A DNA stretch of 64,000 nucleotides from Skeletonema tropicum (taxonomy: Eukaryota; Bacillariophyta; Thalassiosirophyceae; Thalassiosirales; Thalassiosiraceae), in NCBI GenBank assembly GCA_037178625.1, contig CM074129.1, forward strand, positions 1,054,001 to 1,118,000, written 5' to 3'. The translations under genes and the position numbers were made by a program. Shown here piece after piece: positions 41,111 through 51,703 of the stretch (positions are counted from its first letter, which is position 1; every line of letters starts with the position of its first letter). The notes under the pieces were generated by a model. It ran no database searches. It saw nothing but the letters and a program-made list of their open reading frames with translations, and was not told the origin of the DNA.

Positions 41111-41923
41111 ATGTCTGTGAGCACGACCGACACGACTGGCAACTCTTCGCTCAGCGCAAGCTTGAGCATGGAGGGCAAGGCTACCAAGTTGAAGGCGGCC
41201 AAATGTCACCCCATGAGCATGAGTGTCTCGAGTGTCTCGATGAGCATTGAGACAGCAATGCCCACATATTATCCGACCACGGAAACCATCCGACGTATGA
41301 GACAGCAATGCCCACTTATTATCCGACTGATGTTCTGACTGAGCCAACGCACGCCCCGACGCCCGTTCCGACGCATGCTCCTTCAACTCGCCGTCCCACT
41401 CAAAGGATGGTGTGTCAATCTGGAAATTTCGTCGATCCCCTTGGACGTGACTGTTTCTGGTACGAAGATCCAAACATCGAACTCGGATGTGAATCTCTCC
41501 GTAATGCAAGCTCGGACGTCAACTTGACTAATAGCGAAGGCAAAACCCCATGGGATGAGTGCTGCTTTTGCGGCGGAGGAACGATGGTTCCTGAGGATAC
41601 CACCTTTCTTGGACGCAACCTCGAAGTTGTCGATGAATCAAATGATGTCGTTCAGCAAATGGAAATGGAAGCTATCTCCGTAGAGGGCGACTTCAATGGA
41701 GCACCTGGTGATACCAACAGCATCGTCTGTATCTCTGGACGTGACTTTGTCGATCCTCTTGGGCGTGACTGCTCCTGATAACATTGAGCAAGGATGCGAC
41801 TCTCTTCTTGGCCATGGTGACATGGTCAATGAGTTCTCTTGGACTAACGAGGAGGGACTCACTCCCTGGACTGAGTGCTGCTTTTGCGGTGGTGGGACGC
41901 TTGGATATGAGGCTTCTTCTTAG
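41111..41923 (+). pseudogene. 5'-truncated, frameshifted copy of the secreted Cys-rich protein (unit B)
   Basis: Starts at MSVSTTDTTG, the equivalent of about residue 94 of the intact protein at 33412-34524, so the signal peptide, the Lys-rich cluster and the promoter are missing. An insertion of about 13 nt within the TYYPT repeats (about 41276-41289) shifts the frame. An 11-nt deletion at about 41778 (in CSFYVP) shifts it again before the second Cys domain. The Cys-domain sequence is otherwise well kept. The upstream neighbour is a reverse-transcriptase fragment rather than the gene's own 5' end. Confidence 0.9.
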
Positions 41924-43545
41924 AGACAAAGGATTTTGTGTGTTTTGTCGAGCATCTCCACTGCATTGTTGGATGGATACGTATTGAATGGGAGAGAGCT
42001 CGGTGAAAAGTAGATATTAGTTGATGATAAAGTAAATTGCAAAAGATTTCATTCCTTTTCTTCGCTACATGCCTCTTGTAGCTCTTCATTCCCGTCGAGT
42101 CGTCATGTTGTTTTTACATCAATCGTGCGCTATGAGAAAAATGAACAATAGGACTGTTTGATGAATGCAGCACTAAAGATCGCAATACACTACTAAATTG
42201 CTGCTAGATGTTATCATCTACAATACAGTTGGATCATGGTCGGCTGCAAATCGGGTGGTGGAGGTGATGCTTCAACCTCCACCGATCTTTCGGCTGACTC
42301 TTCCTTGGGATTCTTGGAAGAGGTGCGTGTCCTAGATACCCATCTTCCAAGCTTCCAACACACCCTCTGAGCGTGCTGGGTTTCTGTTTTCTGTGCTCTC
42401 GCTCGGTAAGTACTGTTGGTGATATTTTGTCTATATGAAGGTACCACGGTCGAATGTCACGGTGGTGGGGAGCGGCGGTGCTTGGATGGGTAGGATGGGT
42501 AGTCGCCCATGTTCTCTTTTCCTGGATGCCACGTAATCTAAATTAATTTTCGTTTGACTTGGTCAGTGACACAAAAGAAGTTTTTTTCCATGGCATGCGT
42601 ATTGCCAACAATAATTCACAATATCATCTCTGGAAGAAATCTAGCCGATGCAATATGCCTGCCGTACATAGTTGTGTGCGGTTTAATGCTGTATTACGGA
42701 AGCACTGATGGAAGAACTTGTGTTCCATCACTCCACATAAGTCGAATTAACACACTCTCTCTTCAACGCATGACGTCGACAGCAACCCCACACGTGGACA
42801 CAGCTTATTGCATCGTAATGACACGATATTATGCCCAGTTTATTGTTGAATAGGCATTCCATTGCCATGACACATCATAACCGAAGCTTCCATACTAAAG
42901 AGGGTCTACAATCAGCGGCGATTACTGTAGCATCCCATCACAAACGTTATGAATGTTGTCTATGCATTCCATTTTCATTAATGATACTCATTTGATGCAT
43001 GCAGTAAAGACCTTCATAAATAATGAGAGAGGCGGTGTTGTGTCATGACAACATTTGATATGAAAAGACAGCATTGGCGGAAATTGCAATATATGCGCAA
43101 TACCGCCTCACCAACCGATCATTCCAATCATAATGAACGTACGGAGTAATGATTATCGCTGGATTGCCTCTTCCCATCAATTGTTTTTGTGATAACACGT
43201 GCAGACTATTCCGGTCGATCAGGTAAATCTGCCGACTAGCAACATGAAAGAGGGCACTATTTGATCAATACGGCCGCCTCGACCGCGCTTCCACTTTACA
43301 CACGTTCTCATATGAACCAATAGCAGTCGAGGATGCGATACTACCGGGATGGATGCCGACATGGCGGTGTAAAGGGTGGCAAATTGGTCGCCATGGTTGC
43401 GATGTCATTGTGGAGGTCGAAGTTGAAGTTTTTTGAATTCCTAGATTGAGACAGAGATCTCAGATATCTATCTCTCTAGAGAGAGAGAGAGAGATGGAAG
43501 ATACATACTTACATATAGGCCGAAAGGACTGCTCCAGGAGTGATG
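41924..43545. other. Intergenic part of unit B
   Basis: The same content as 34525-36629 without the MITE. Around 42997-43080 small indels separate the two units. The MITE empty site is at about 43464, followed by a GA microsatellite. No gene called. Confidence 0.4.
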
Positions 43546-43731
43546 TCACAGTCAGCTTGAGACTCCGACCGCGTGTGTGTGTCACTCCAGAAATTTTTGG
43601 CGACGGCACCGGGACTGCAATTTATGGTAGAGAAGTCTCATACGGTACTAGATCTGCTATATAATCTGCTCGATCGGTTTTGACATTAGATCGATAGGCT
43701 GAGTGACACACAAGGCTCAAGCTGACTGTGA
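43546..43731. mobile_element. Inverted-repeat insertion specific to unit B
   Basis: Ends TCACAGTCAGCTTGAG (43546-43561) and CTCAAGCTGACTGTGA (43716-43731) are perfect inverted repeats and continue imperfectly inward (GTGTGTGTGTCACTC against GAGTGACACACA). Unit A has no such sequence at the matching place, but the flanks do not show a clean target duplication, so the class is open. Confidence 0.6.
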
Positions 43732-43875
43732 TATCTCTCCCAGAAGCGCTTCCACTTTACCAATGCAATGTAATTTACCAACACAAGAAGTTGCCTCAAG
43801 AAGTTGTCAACCAAGCCGCGGCTAAACGTTTTGGTAACAGAAGTACGAACGATAACGAGGACAACAACAGAAACA

Positions 43876-44982
43876 ATGAGATCAGGATCAATATCACCCT
43901 CGACGTCCATCCGCTCTTTCGACAGCGAGGAGGACTCCGACTCCGACTCCGACGACACAAGTCGATATGCCGGCATGAGCGCAGAAGAATTGAATACTAT
44001 TTGGGAGCGAAGGAATTTGGCCTACTATCATCGCCGTCAACGTAAATTGGCGGAAGCGCGACAACAGCAGCAGCAGCAACAGGATTTGAGTGGGGGTGAT
44101 GACAACTCTGTGGGTAGCTGCAGCTGCAGCTCCTATTCAAGTGGCTCTCTGGGCGAGGGGGTCGCATCCTCATCGCCGTCACCGTCGCCTCCACCACAGC
44201 CGCAGAGGGACAGAGGTCAGCAGCTTACCCGTCCAGCAGGCTTTGTCTGTGCAGCCGATGATCCCAAGTGGCAAGCATTTACATCCCGTAATATCATGGG
44301 TGACTACGACCCAGAAAGAGCTCGTACAGAACACGGATATCATCGTGCATGGGTATCTTGTGAGCGTCTCGTCAATATGCGTAGATCATGTGCCAGTGAT
44401 GCCGGAAATTTCATACCAACCAATCCAAGACTTGCTGCCTTATTGGAACACAGAAGACTTGAGGTAGCACGTGAGAGGTATGAAGAGGCTCAGCAACAGT
44501 TTTCTCAGGTGGGGGCGCCACAAGAAGACAGCAACGACAACATGATTCTTGATAGTGCTCCTCAAGAACCCTCCCCTTTCGAATCATTCTCGACACAAGA
44601 CGCAGCCGAACAGGCAGCTGAATATGAACGCTTGAATCAAGAACACAGGTTACAAAAAGCCTCGCATGCGCAGGGGAACAGCAGTAACCTGAAAACACCT
44701 TCACTTGAAAGCAGCGCCGGAGAAAAAAGCGTCCAAATGCCAGTCAAAAATAATGATTACTACATGGCACTATCCTTCCCAACGTCGCGATTTCCCAAGT
44801 CAGTGCGTTGTGAGAAATGCAACTGTGAATTGTTTACATCTCCTCTTGCCAAACGTTTCTTTTGTCAAACGTGTGGATGTGTTGCTCGTGTCCCTGTTTC
44901 GCCGAATGATGTTGATGCAAACTTTGATGAAAAGATGCAAGATGCTGAGGATCAAGATTATCAGAATATGTGTTATCGTTAA
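43876..44982 (+). CDS. Low-complexity protein with C-terminal C4 zinc ribbon (unit B)
   Basis: 368 aa, the duplicate of 36630-37736. The only amino-acid change that I see from the chosen start is Ala to Glu in the segment QDAAEQAAEYERL. Both CxxC pairs of the zinc ribbon are intact. The upstream region differs from unit A: no MITE, no 38-bp palindrome, but an inverted-repeat insertion ending 144 bp before the start. The two copies may therefore be regulated differently although their products are the same. Confidence 0.75.
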   Translation: MRSGSISPSTSIRSFDSEEDSDSDSDDTSRYAGMSAEELNTIWERRNLAYYHRRQRKLAEARQQQQQQQDLSGGDDNSVGSCSCSSYSSGSLGEGVASSSPSPSPPPQPQRDRGQQLTRPAGFVCAADDPKWQAFTSRNIMGDYDPERARTEHGYHRAWVSCERLVNMRRSCASDAGNFIPTNPRLAALLEHRRLEVARERYEEAQQQFSQVGAPQEDSNDNMILDSAPQEPSPFESFSTQDAAEQAAEYERLNQEHRLQKASHAQGNSSNLKTPSLESSAGEKSVQMPVKNNDYYMALSFPTSRFPKSVRCEKCNCELFTSPLAKRFFCQTCGCVARVPVSPNDVDANFDEKMQDAEDQDYQNMCYR

Positions 44983-45423
44983 TGGGATCAATAATTGTAC
45001 AGATAGATGAGTGGATGGAGTTGGATTTACGATGAGAGGAATAGAAATTAGAACTGAAAAAAGAAAACAAAATTATCTACTAAAATGATTACTGTAGGAA
45101 GCTTGTGTTTTTCTCCTACTTTATACTCATCTAATTACTTTACCACTTTAATTAACATAATATCCTAAGAAGAGTACTCATTATTGCAGTCGCTCTTCAT
45201 TGCTCAGAGTACTAGTATTATAGCCACTCTTCATTGCTCAAATCACTAACATTCGACATTAAGAACACCCCTCCCTCTGGGGGACCCCGGAATAGTAATA
45301 ATGCGCCTTTTCTGTCCTAAAGTTTCGTCAAGAACAACTCTTCATTGATTGCTCAGAGTGCTTGGCACTGTAGACACTGCACTCTTCATTGCTCGAATCA
45401 GTAAACTTAACAACACCTCTCTC
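44983..45423. other. Convergent spacer in unit B
   Basis: Copy of 37737-38177 with a few substitutions; no gene. Confidence 0.5.
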
Positions 45424-47370
45424 TTAATGAGCCGGGTAGTGATTTGACATTCTGTTCCAAAGTTTCTTCAAGAACATCCTCTTGGCACCTCTCTTTGTAA
45501 TAGCTCCGTGTTCTGCAGCTAAATCCTGCAATTCTTCCAACGCTTCCTTGGTAATAAGTGGGACATGACGGCAAGTAGCTATGTGAGACGTCAAGCTAGT
45601 GAAGAAAGTAGAGTCATTAAGCGACTCCAAATCAAGTGGGAAGAACAGCCCACTATGCTCTTCCCCCGGATGAGCCTTGGCGCAGTGTTTGCAACAGAGA
45701 CCTGAAAGAGTGTGCAAGTTATCAGGCTTGATCTTACGTCGTCTCATTGTTGTGGTGGATGGTCTACATGGAGCAAACTGATGGTATAGGACGAAGCGGA
45801 AGTCGCTAATAGTGGGAAAATCGGATGAATACACAAAGGCTGCCTTTTCCCGTCGACAATTGTTGATCACCTGAAGGGTCTTTGCCGAGGCAATATGAGA
45901 AAACTTTGAATTCTCTACTCCTTCATCCACCTTGGGAAACGAGAGCTCCTGTAGTTGTCGATCATTGAGAGGGGATGGATTTTGTGCAAGGCTCATGATT
46001 GCTCGAAGTTTCTCTGAGGGCTTTCCACTTGTATTGGGACGTGCGCCGAAGAAGAGACCATTGGCTTTCTCTACCATGCCAATCTCACAAGCTGCTTCGG
46101 CAAAGTAGGCCTTGACGTACTTTAGGTGGATTTTCCTGGCAGATTTGTCTGATACCAACTCCCTATGCATCATTTTGAGCCCCGTAGGAATGTATTCACA
46201 AGCCTCGAAGTGAATTCGTTGATAATTTCTCACAGACTCAAAGATATGTAATGTCTTCGAAGGGTACGATACAGCCTGATTGGCTCTTTTCCTTTTAGGA
46301 ATGTCCTTACAATAGACACATCTTATGCCAATCTGACCCTCTTTACGAGTATTGGCTCCCCGCCCACGCCCTCCAGAACCCGAAGCCTTGCGCTCCATTC
46401 CGCGAACAAACACTTCCAAACACGTAGATCGAAGGAAGTTATGCACAGGGTCCAAAAACTGTTTATCAGAGGGAATTGAAAGCCCCGTAGGATGATCTTG
46501 ATCTTGAAGTAAGTCTTGACCTATATTGCTTTCGGCATCACTGGTAATGGCATCAAGGTTGAACACATCTTTCAACAGAGAACCTGGTTCAACACTTTGC
46601 ACCTGATCAGGCTGCTCATCGTAGAAGAACTCGAACTCAGGAGAGTCGCACGCAATATTACTCCTCGGAGGAGCAGGCGAAGCCACATCGACCGAGTAAA
46701 GCTCTACTGCTTCAGCATCTGGGACGCACGCTGAAGCTGAAAGTTGCTGCTGCTCGAAGACGCGATCCGCTGCGGCCTGAGGCATTTTTGAGTAGTATTC
46801 GGCGGACTCGTTATCTGGGGTGTTCAGAGTTGGATCAGTGATAGTACCTTTGCATGGGAGATGGGCGCTATCATTTCTCGTTGGTGTGCTGCATGTAGAT
46901 TGTTGTACAGCAGAAAAAAACTCATGAGGAGCGCGAGCGTTGGATGCAACAGGCGGAGGCAGAGGCTGAGCCGAGTACGAAGGATAAGTTCGCTGCATTT
47001 TGAACGGCTGCTGTATCTCCCAATCACACGCAGAAGATGCTGCAGGAGAGCATGTATCATAGTAAGGGAGGAGAGGTTGAGTATCTGTTGAGCGGTTTGT
47101 TGATGCTGACTGATGCAGTGAGAAATGGGCTACTGAGGGTTGGGCTTCTTCTTCAGCTACACCTACATCCCAATCAAAAGGCACAGAGGAGAAGCACATC
47201 CCATCCACTGGGATTTCATGATCGTCATACTTCGCATGCATCGACTGGTTTTGTTTAGGTGACGAAAGTGGTGCAAAACTTGGACTCGGAGGAGACCCAT
47301 AACCATAATTGATGAAGTGACTTTCATCAATCTCTTCATCGGAAGTAAAGGAGATATTCTGCTCCGTCAT
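45424..47370 (-). CDS. 648-aa protein with two Cys/His modules (unit B)
   Basis: Duplicate of 38178-40124. Amino-acid differences that I can see: TSDEEID in place of TSNEEID near the N-terminus, and SLTSHIATC in place of SLKSHIATC next to the second Cys/His module. All putative zinc ligands are kept, and both copies are open over the full 648 codons. Near-identity across coding and non-coding DNA alike points to a very recent duplication or to ongoing exchange between the copies, so conservation by itself says little about selection. Confidence 0.8.
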   Translation of the reverse strand: MTEQNISFTSDEEIDESHFINYGYGSPPSPSFAPLSSPKQNQSMHAKYDDHEIPVDGMCFSSVPFDWDVGVAEEEAQPSVAHFSLHQSASTNRSTDTQPLLPYYDTCSPAASSACDWEIQQPFKMQRTYPSYSAQPLPPPVASNARAPHEFFSAVQQSTCSTPTRNDSAHLPCKGTITDPTLNTPDNESAEYYSKMPQAAADRVFEQQQLSASACVPDAEAVELYSVDVASPAPPRSNIACDSPEFEFFYDEQPDQVQSVEPGSLLKDVFNLDAITSDAESNIGQDLLQDQDHPTGLSIPSDKQFLDPVHNFLRSTCLEVFVRGMERKASGSGGRGRGANTRKEGQIGIRCVYCKDIPKRKRANQAVSYPSKTLHIFESVRNYQRIHFEACEYIPTGLKMMHRELVSDKSARKIHLKYVKAYFAEAACEIGMVEKANGLFFGARPNTSGKPSEKLRAIMSLAQNPSPLNDRQLQELSFPKVDEGVENSKFSHIASAKTLQVINNCRREKAAFVYSSDFPTISDFRFVLYHQFAPCRPSTTTMRRRKIKPDNLHTLSGLCCKHCAKAHPGEEHSGLFFPLDLESLNDSTFFTSLTSHIATCRHVPLITKEALEELQDLAAEHGAITKRGAKRMFLKKLWNRMSNHYPAH

Positions 47371-47438
47371 CTTCTAAGTACTTATAGTGTATGAGAGAGG
47401 TAGCAATATTGTTGTGACTTTTTATTGAACTTCTTGTT

Positions 47439-48439
47439 AGAATGCCACACCATTTCCCTGATTCTTTCGAAAGGCACTCAAAATAATCGCGAACGGGGAG
47501 GGACCCGTGAAGCGCCAAGAACAAAAACGAATACTCAAGAATCCAGGGTTGTTCACATTCGTTTTGAGAAATTGCGGGAAGCCCTTAAGTGTAGAAATCC
47601 TTAATTATTGCGGGAAGGAATTTTGTTAGGGTTAGTCATTGTTACATTTTGTTTACACCAACATAACAGTGTTCGAATATCGTCACACAAATGTTACAGC
47701 GATTCTTTTGGCACCCTATCGTTTCGAATCGTACAACTGACTCATTTGATCGAATAAGTAATGCTGCCCGCATAAGCTATGATATGGCTAGGCAATGCTC
47801 TAGAGAAAAGAATTTTATTAGCTGAAGTTAGTGAGTAGTGAGAAGAATCTGCCGCTGACCCCATCGCCTGCCTCACGCAGGCATGGGGTCGGCGTTCGAA
47901 AATCAAGATACCTGTGCCTTCCTGAGGTTGCTGCTCACTGTTCAGCCTCGGCTGCGTGCTGCGCCTATGTACAACTGCTTTATCTCTTCTCTTTTCCTCG
48001 CACACGGTGATAATAATCAATCATCATAGTATTGAGAAGGTGTCTGCAATGCACCATGGCAATTAAATAACCGAAATCTATTAAACATGAGTATGTCATG
48101 ATGTTGCCCGGCATGTGCAGATTTTATGTCTCTGGCGGTTAGAGCCGTATACCATCACAACGACGCCGATTCGGCCGCCACCGCTTACAGAATCGGAATC
48201 TACATAAAAAATGGGGTTAGGCACTATATTGTTTATGCTGATTTTGGGAATGTTGGCCCAATAGTACCATGGTTTGCCGTCGGATTCGTCATGGAGGAGA
48301 TGTTTTTTGTTAGTGTGTGATGCGTGATGGCCGAGCACCCCGGGCCGACGATGCCAGTGCTACTGAATTAGTACCCACAATATCTTGGAGAATGGTCGGA
48401 ATACCACCATGCCACGTTGCAGAGGCGTTCTAAACTAAC
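47439..48439. other. Unique spacer after unit B
   Basis: About 1 kb not present after unit A. No gene recognised; short open stretches (47742-48020 minus, 48126-48320 plus) show no motif that I trust. It separates unit B from the second reverse-transcriptase fragment. Confidence 0.35.
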
Positions 48440-49059
48440 TAAATGGAAGGTTGTTGGTCTTTGAACCAAATGAATCGACCTATTATTGACATAGTTACGT
48501 GGTAAAGACGCCACCCGGGGTGGATCCGGGGTGTGGGCATCTTCTGGTTAAGTATATAGTTTGTGAGCATTTTTTGACGAATCCTGGCACACTTAGAAAG
48601 TGACACAGTGCGATTTGCATAATCCCAATCAAGGGTTATCCTTCCCACAGTTATTTTCCCTTCCCAATCTCTTTGACTTCAGTAAGTACTTCGTACTCCT
48701 ATGTAGTGCTCGGCTATGCAATTGTACAGGTGCTCTGCATCAGCTTTGTCCGTGTATTTGATGCCAAAATCATCTACAACAAGGGTGAATGCGATGGGGC
48801 GTGTTTCATGCTTCTGTAGACCTGGCGTGTGCTCACACTCAAAGTAACCGTGTGGTGCGAGACGCTCCTTGAATAATTTGTTGGACAAGATTCCTGCTTG
48901 AGGAAGGCCCCAAATGCTGCGATGAATTTCCAAGTAGACATATCCTGTGCGCTTTGTTGGCGAGGTCGTATTGCTGTTTCACGTGCTCAGGAAAAATGTG
49001 GAGAGGCATTTTCATGTACTCATATGTAAGGTAGAATCTGCTGATATCAAAACAGCAGT
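48440..49059 (-). mobile_element. Degenerate reverse-transcriptase fragment, copy 2
   Basis: Same fragment as 40603-41110 but about 100 bp longer at its 3' side, adding a GRITLDWDYANRTV segment typical of the region after the RT catalytic box, in the same frame after one internal stop. The VVDD box is kept; frame breaks remain. It is joined to the secreted-protein pseudogene at the same base as copy 1, so the junction was duplicated, not formed twice. Confidence 0.85.
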
Positions 49060-49870
49060 ATGTCTGTGAGCACGACCGACACGACTGGCAACTCTTCGCT
49101 CAGCGCAAGCTTGAGCATGGAGGGCAAGGCTACCAAGTTGAAGGCGGCCAAATGTCACCCCATGAGCATGAGTGTCTCGAGTGTCTCGATGAGCATTGAG
49201 ACAGCAATGCCCACATATTATCCGACGTATGAGACAGCAATGCCCACGTATTATCCGACTGATGTTCTGACTGAATGAGCCAACGCACGCCCCGGCGCCC
49301 GTTCCGACGCATGCTCCTTCAACTCGCCGTCCCACTCAAAGGATGGTGTGTCAATCTGGAAATTTCGTCGATCCCCTTGGACGTGACTGTTTCTGGTACG
49401 AAGATCCAAACATCGAACTCGGATGTGAATCTCTCCGTGATGCAAGCTCGGACGTCAACTTGACTAATAGCGAAGGCAAAACCCCATGGGATGAGTGCTG
49501 CTTTTGCGGCGGAGGAACGATGGTTCCTGAGGATACCACCTTTCTTGGACGCAACCTCGAAGTTGTCGATGAATCAAATGATGTCGTTCAGCAAATGGAA
49601 ATGGAAGCTATCTCCGTAGAGGGCGACTTCAATGGAGCACCTGGTGATACCAACAGCATCGTCTGTATCTCTGGACGTGACTTTGTCGATCCTCTTGGGC
49701 GTGACTGCTCCTTTTACGTCCCTGATAACATTGAGCAAGGATGCGACTCTCTTCTTGGCCATGGTGACATGGTCAATGAGTTCTCTTGGACTAACGAGGA
49801 GGGACTCACTCCCTGGACTGAGTGCTGCTTTTGCGGTGGTGGGACGCTTGGATATGAGGCTTCTTCTTAG
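49060..49870 (+). pseudogene. 5'-truncated copy of the secreted Cys-rich protein (third copy)
   Basis: Begins at the same MSVSTTDTTG as the copy at 41111 and lacks the signal peptide and Lys-rich cluster. A one-base insertion at about 49274-49276 (ACTGAATGAG where the intact gene has ACTGATGAG) creates a stop after the TYYPT repeats. Downstream, both Cys-rich domains are open in frame from 49343 to the normal stop, without the 11-nt deletion of the other pseudogene. The lesions differ between the two copies, so they decayed separately. Confidence 0.85.
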
Positions 49871-50330
49871 AGACAAAAGATTTTGTGTGTTTTGTCAAGC
49901 ATCTCCACTGCATTGTTTGGATGGATACGTATTGAATGGGAGAGAGCTCGGTGAAAAGTAGATATTAGTTGATGATAAAGTAAATTGCAAAAGATTTCAT
50001 TCCTTTTCTTCGCTACATGCCTCTTGTAGCTCTTCATTCCCGTCGAGTCGTCATGTTGTTTTTCATCCATCGTGCGCGATAGAAAAGATTAAACGATAGG
50101 ACTGTTTGATGAATGAATGCAGCACTAAAGATCGCAATACACTACTAAATTGCTGCTCTAGATTATGATACTACAATACAGTTGGTTCATGGTCGGCTGC
50201 AAATCGGGTGGTGGAGGTGATGCTTCAACCTCCACCGATCTTTCGGCTGCCAGAGTCAGATCCAGCAGCTTCCTTTGGACTCTTGGAAGAGGTGCGTGTC
50301 CTAGATACCCATCTTCCAAGCGTCCAACAC
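49060..50330 (+). repeat. Third, partial unit of the duplication
   Basis: Aligns with 33691-34966 and 41111-42359 until about 50330 (CCATCTTCCAAGC), after which the sequence is unrelated. It contains the pseudogene and its 3' flank only. Small indels appear after about 50060. Confidence 0.9.
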
Positions 50331-50480
50331 TGTTCTTTCTATTCGTGTACTAAATAAAATTATCCATTCAATGTCTAATTCATTGGCTTGTCTGTCTAAA
50401 CCCTTTTCTTATGTAATGCTAAGCCACTTAAAAGCTGCCCCTGAGAAAGTGTCACTATTCATCTCCAACAGGGAGAACGT
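50331..50480. other. Short spacer
   Basis: 3' flank of the HMG-box gene; no gene seen. Confidence 0.4.
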
Positions 50481-51703
50481 CTAAGCATAATGATACTGCT
50501 GCTGATAATGGTACGCATGCTGAGCATAAGGATCACCGCCATGGACATTCGGATCATAATGCTGTTGTTGAGCAGCCTGCGCATATTGCTGCTGCGTCGG
50601 GTCCAAATAATGAGCATGCTCGGCATAATGATACTGCGCATGAGGATCCGCATACGCGGTAACATGCTGATTGTACGCACGTTGATCAATCACATTCTCC
50701 TCAGGCTCTGGTTGCTTGTTGGCAGAATACACCTCCATTTCTTTATTGAATCGTTGCTTATCTTCTTGAGCCAAGTCTTCATACTTTTGCTTTTCCTCAC
50801 TGGACAGGGCACGCCAACGTTCTCCAAGAATGGTGCCCATTTCTACGAATTTGATTCCGGGAAATTCAGCCATGACGTTGGGACGTTCATCGAATGTGAA
50901 GAAGACGAAGGATCCACGTGCACGTTTGGGTTGTTCGGGGTCCTTTTGTTTTCTCATGTACTTCTTGTTGAGGCGACGGTCTTCGACGAGGTTTCCAGTG
51001 GCATCGTATCCAGGCTGAAAAGGAGCAGAAAACGAAAGAAAAGTGGAGTATTGTTAGATAGAACCATCTCAGAATGTTCGTTTCCACTGTTGCTGTTGTC
51101 ACCAAGGATGAATATACTTACCGGAGGGACATAACTAGCCATCTCAGCCTCATACCTCGCCTTATCCTGAGCCGCATGTGCCTCCCACCTCTGCTTCTCC
51201 TCCGCACTCAAACTCTTGTACATATGAGAAGTAAACTTGGCAAGCTGTCCAAACGTCATGCCCGGATTAATATTCTTGAACGTTTCACGCATACAGTTCT
51301 GATACAGCAAATAAGCCGACATGTTACGTTTGGGAGCATTCGGATCACGTGGTGTCTTGATCGTTCCACGGCTCACACGAGGTTTGGGTGGAAGGGCATG
51401 AGTCACATGCGTCGCAATCGCATCACCCTTGACATCATAACCAGGCGGAGGGACATATGTCGACAATTCATGTAAATACCGTGCCTTATCTGCCTCGGCA
51501 CGTTGATTCCACGCCTCCTTTTCCGCAGGGGGCATTTCGGCGTACATGGCCGAGGTGTATTTGGATAATTGGCCAAAGGTCATGCCCGGGTTTTGTTGTT
51601 TGAAGGTGTCACGCATGGCGTTTTGGTAGAGGAGGTAGGCGGACATGTTCCGTTTGGGGGCGGCGGGATCACGGGGGGGACGGCGTGCGGTGGATTGCGA
51701 CAT
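50481..51703 (-). CDS. Three-HMG-box DNA-binding protein
   Basis: Two exons, 51703-51122 and 51014-50481 (1116 nt, 371 aa). HMG boxes 1 and 2 are close repeats (PKRNMSAYLLYQNAMRDTF and PKRNMSAYLLYQNCMRETF, each with MTFGQL and a WxxxAxxDKARY helix) at about 13-80 and 105-172. Box 3, after the intron, is more canonical: PKRARGSFVFFTFDERPNV...FVEMGTILGERWRALSSEEK (about 210-275). HMG boxes bend DNA in the nucleus and act in chromatin architecture. The C-terminal 85 residues are a Gln/His/Tyr/Ala-rich, prion-like tail. The start at MSQSTARRPP follows from the box spacing; the open frame extends upstream but without recognisable content. The exon boundary lies between boxes 2 and 3. Confidence 0.92.

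Larger units (their letters stand above)
41111..47438 (+). repeat. Tandem duplication, unit B (6.3 kb)
   Basis: Second copy of 33691-40192. Coding parts of the two downstream genes differ by only a few residues. Its left edge is the RT/gene junction, its right edge lies just after GAACTTCTTGTT. It lacks the MITE found in unit A. Confidence 0.95.

Noticed and set aside
48096..48338. Short minus-strand frame considered as a retroelement RNase H or integrase piece
   Set aside because: No catalytic residues or spacing of those domains could be identified.
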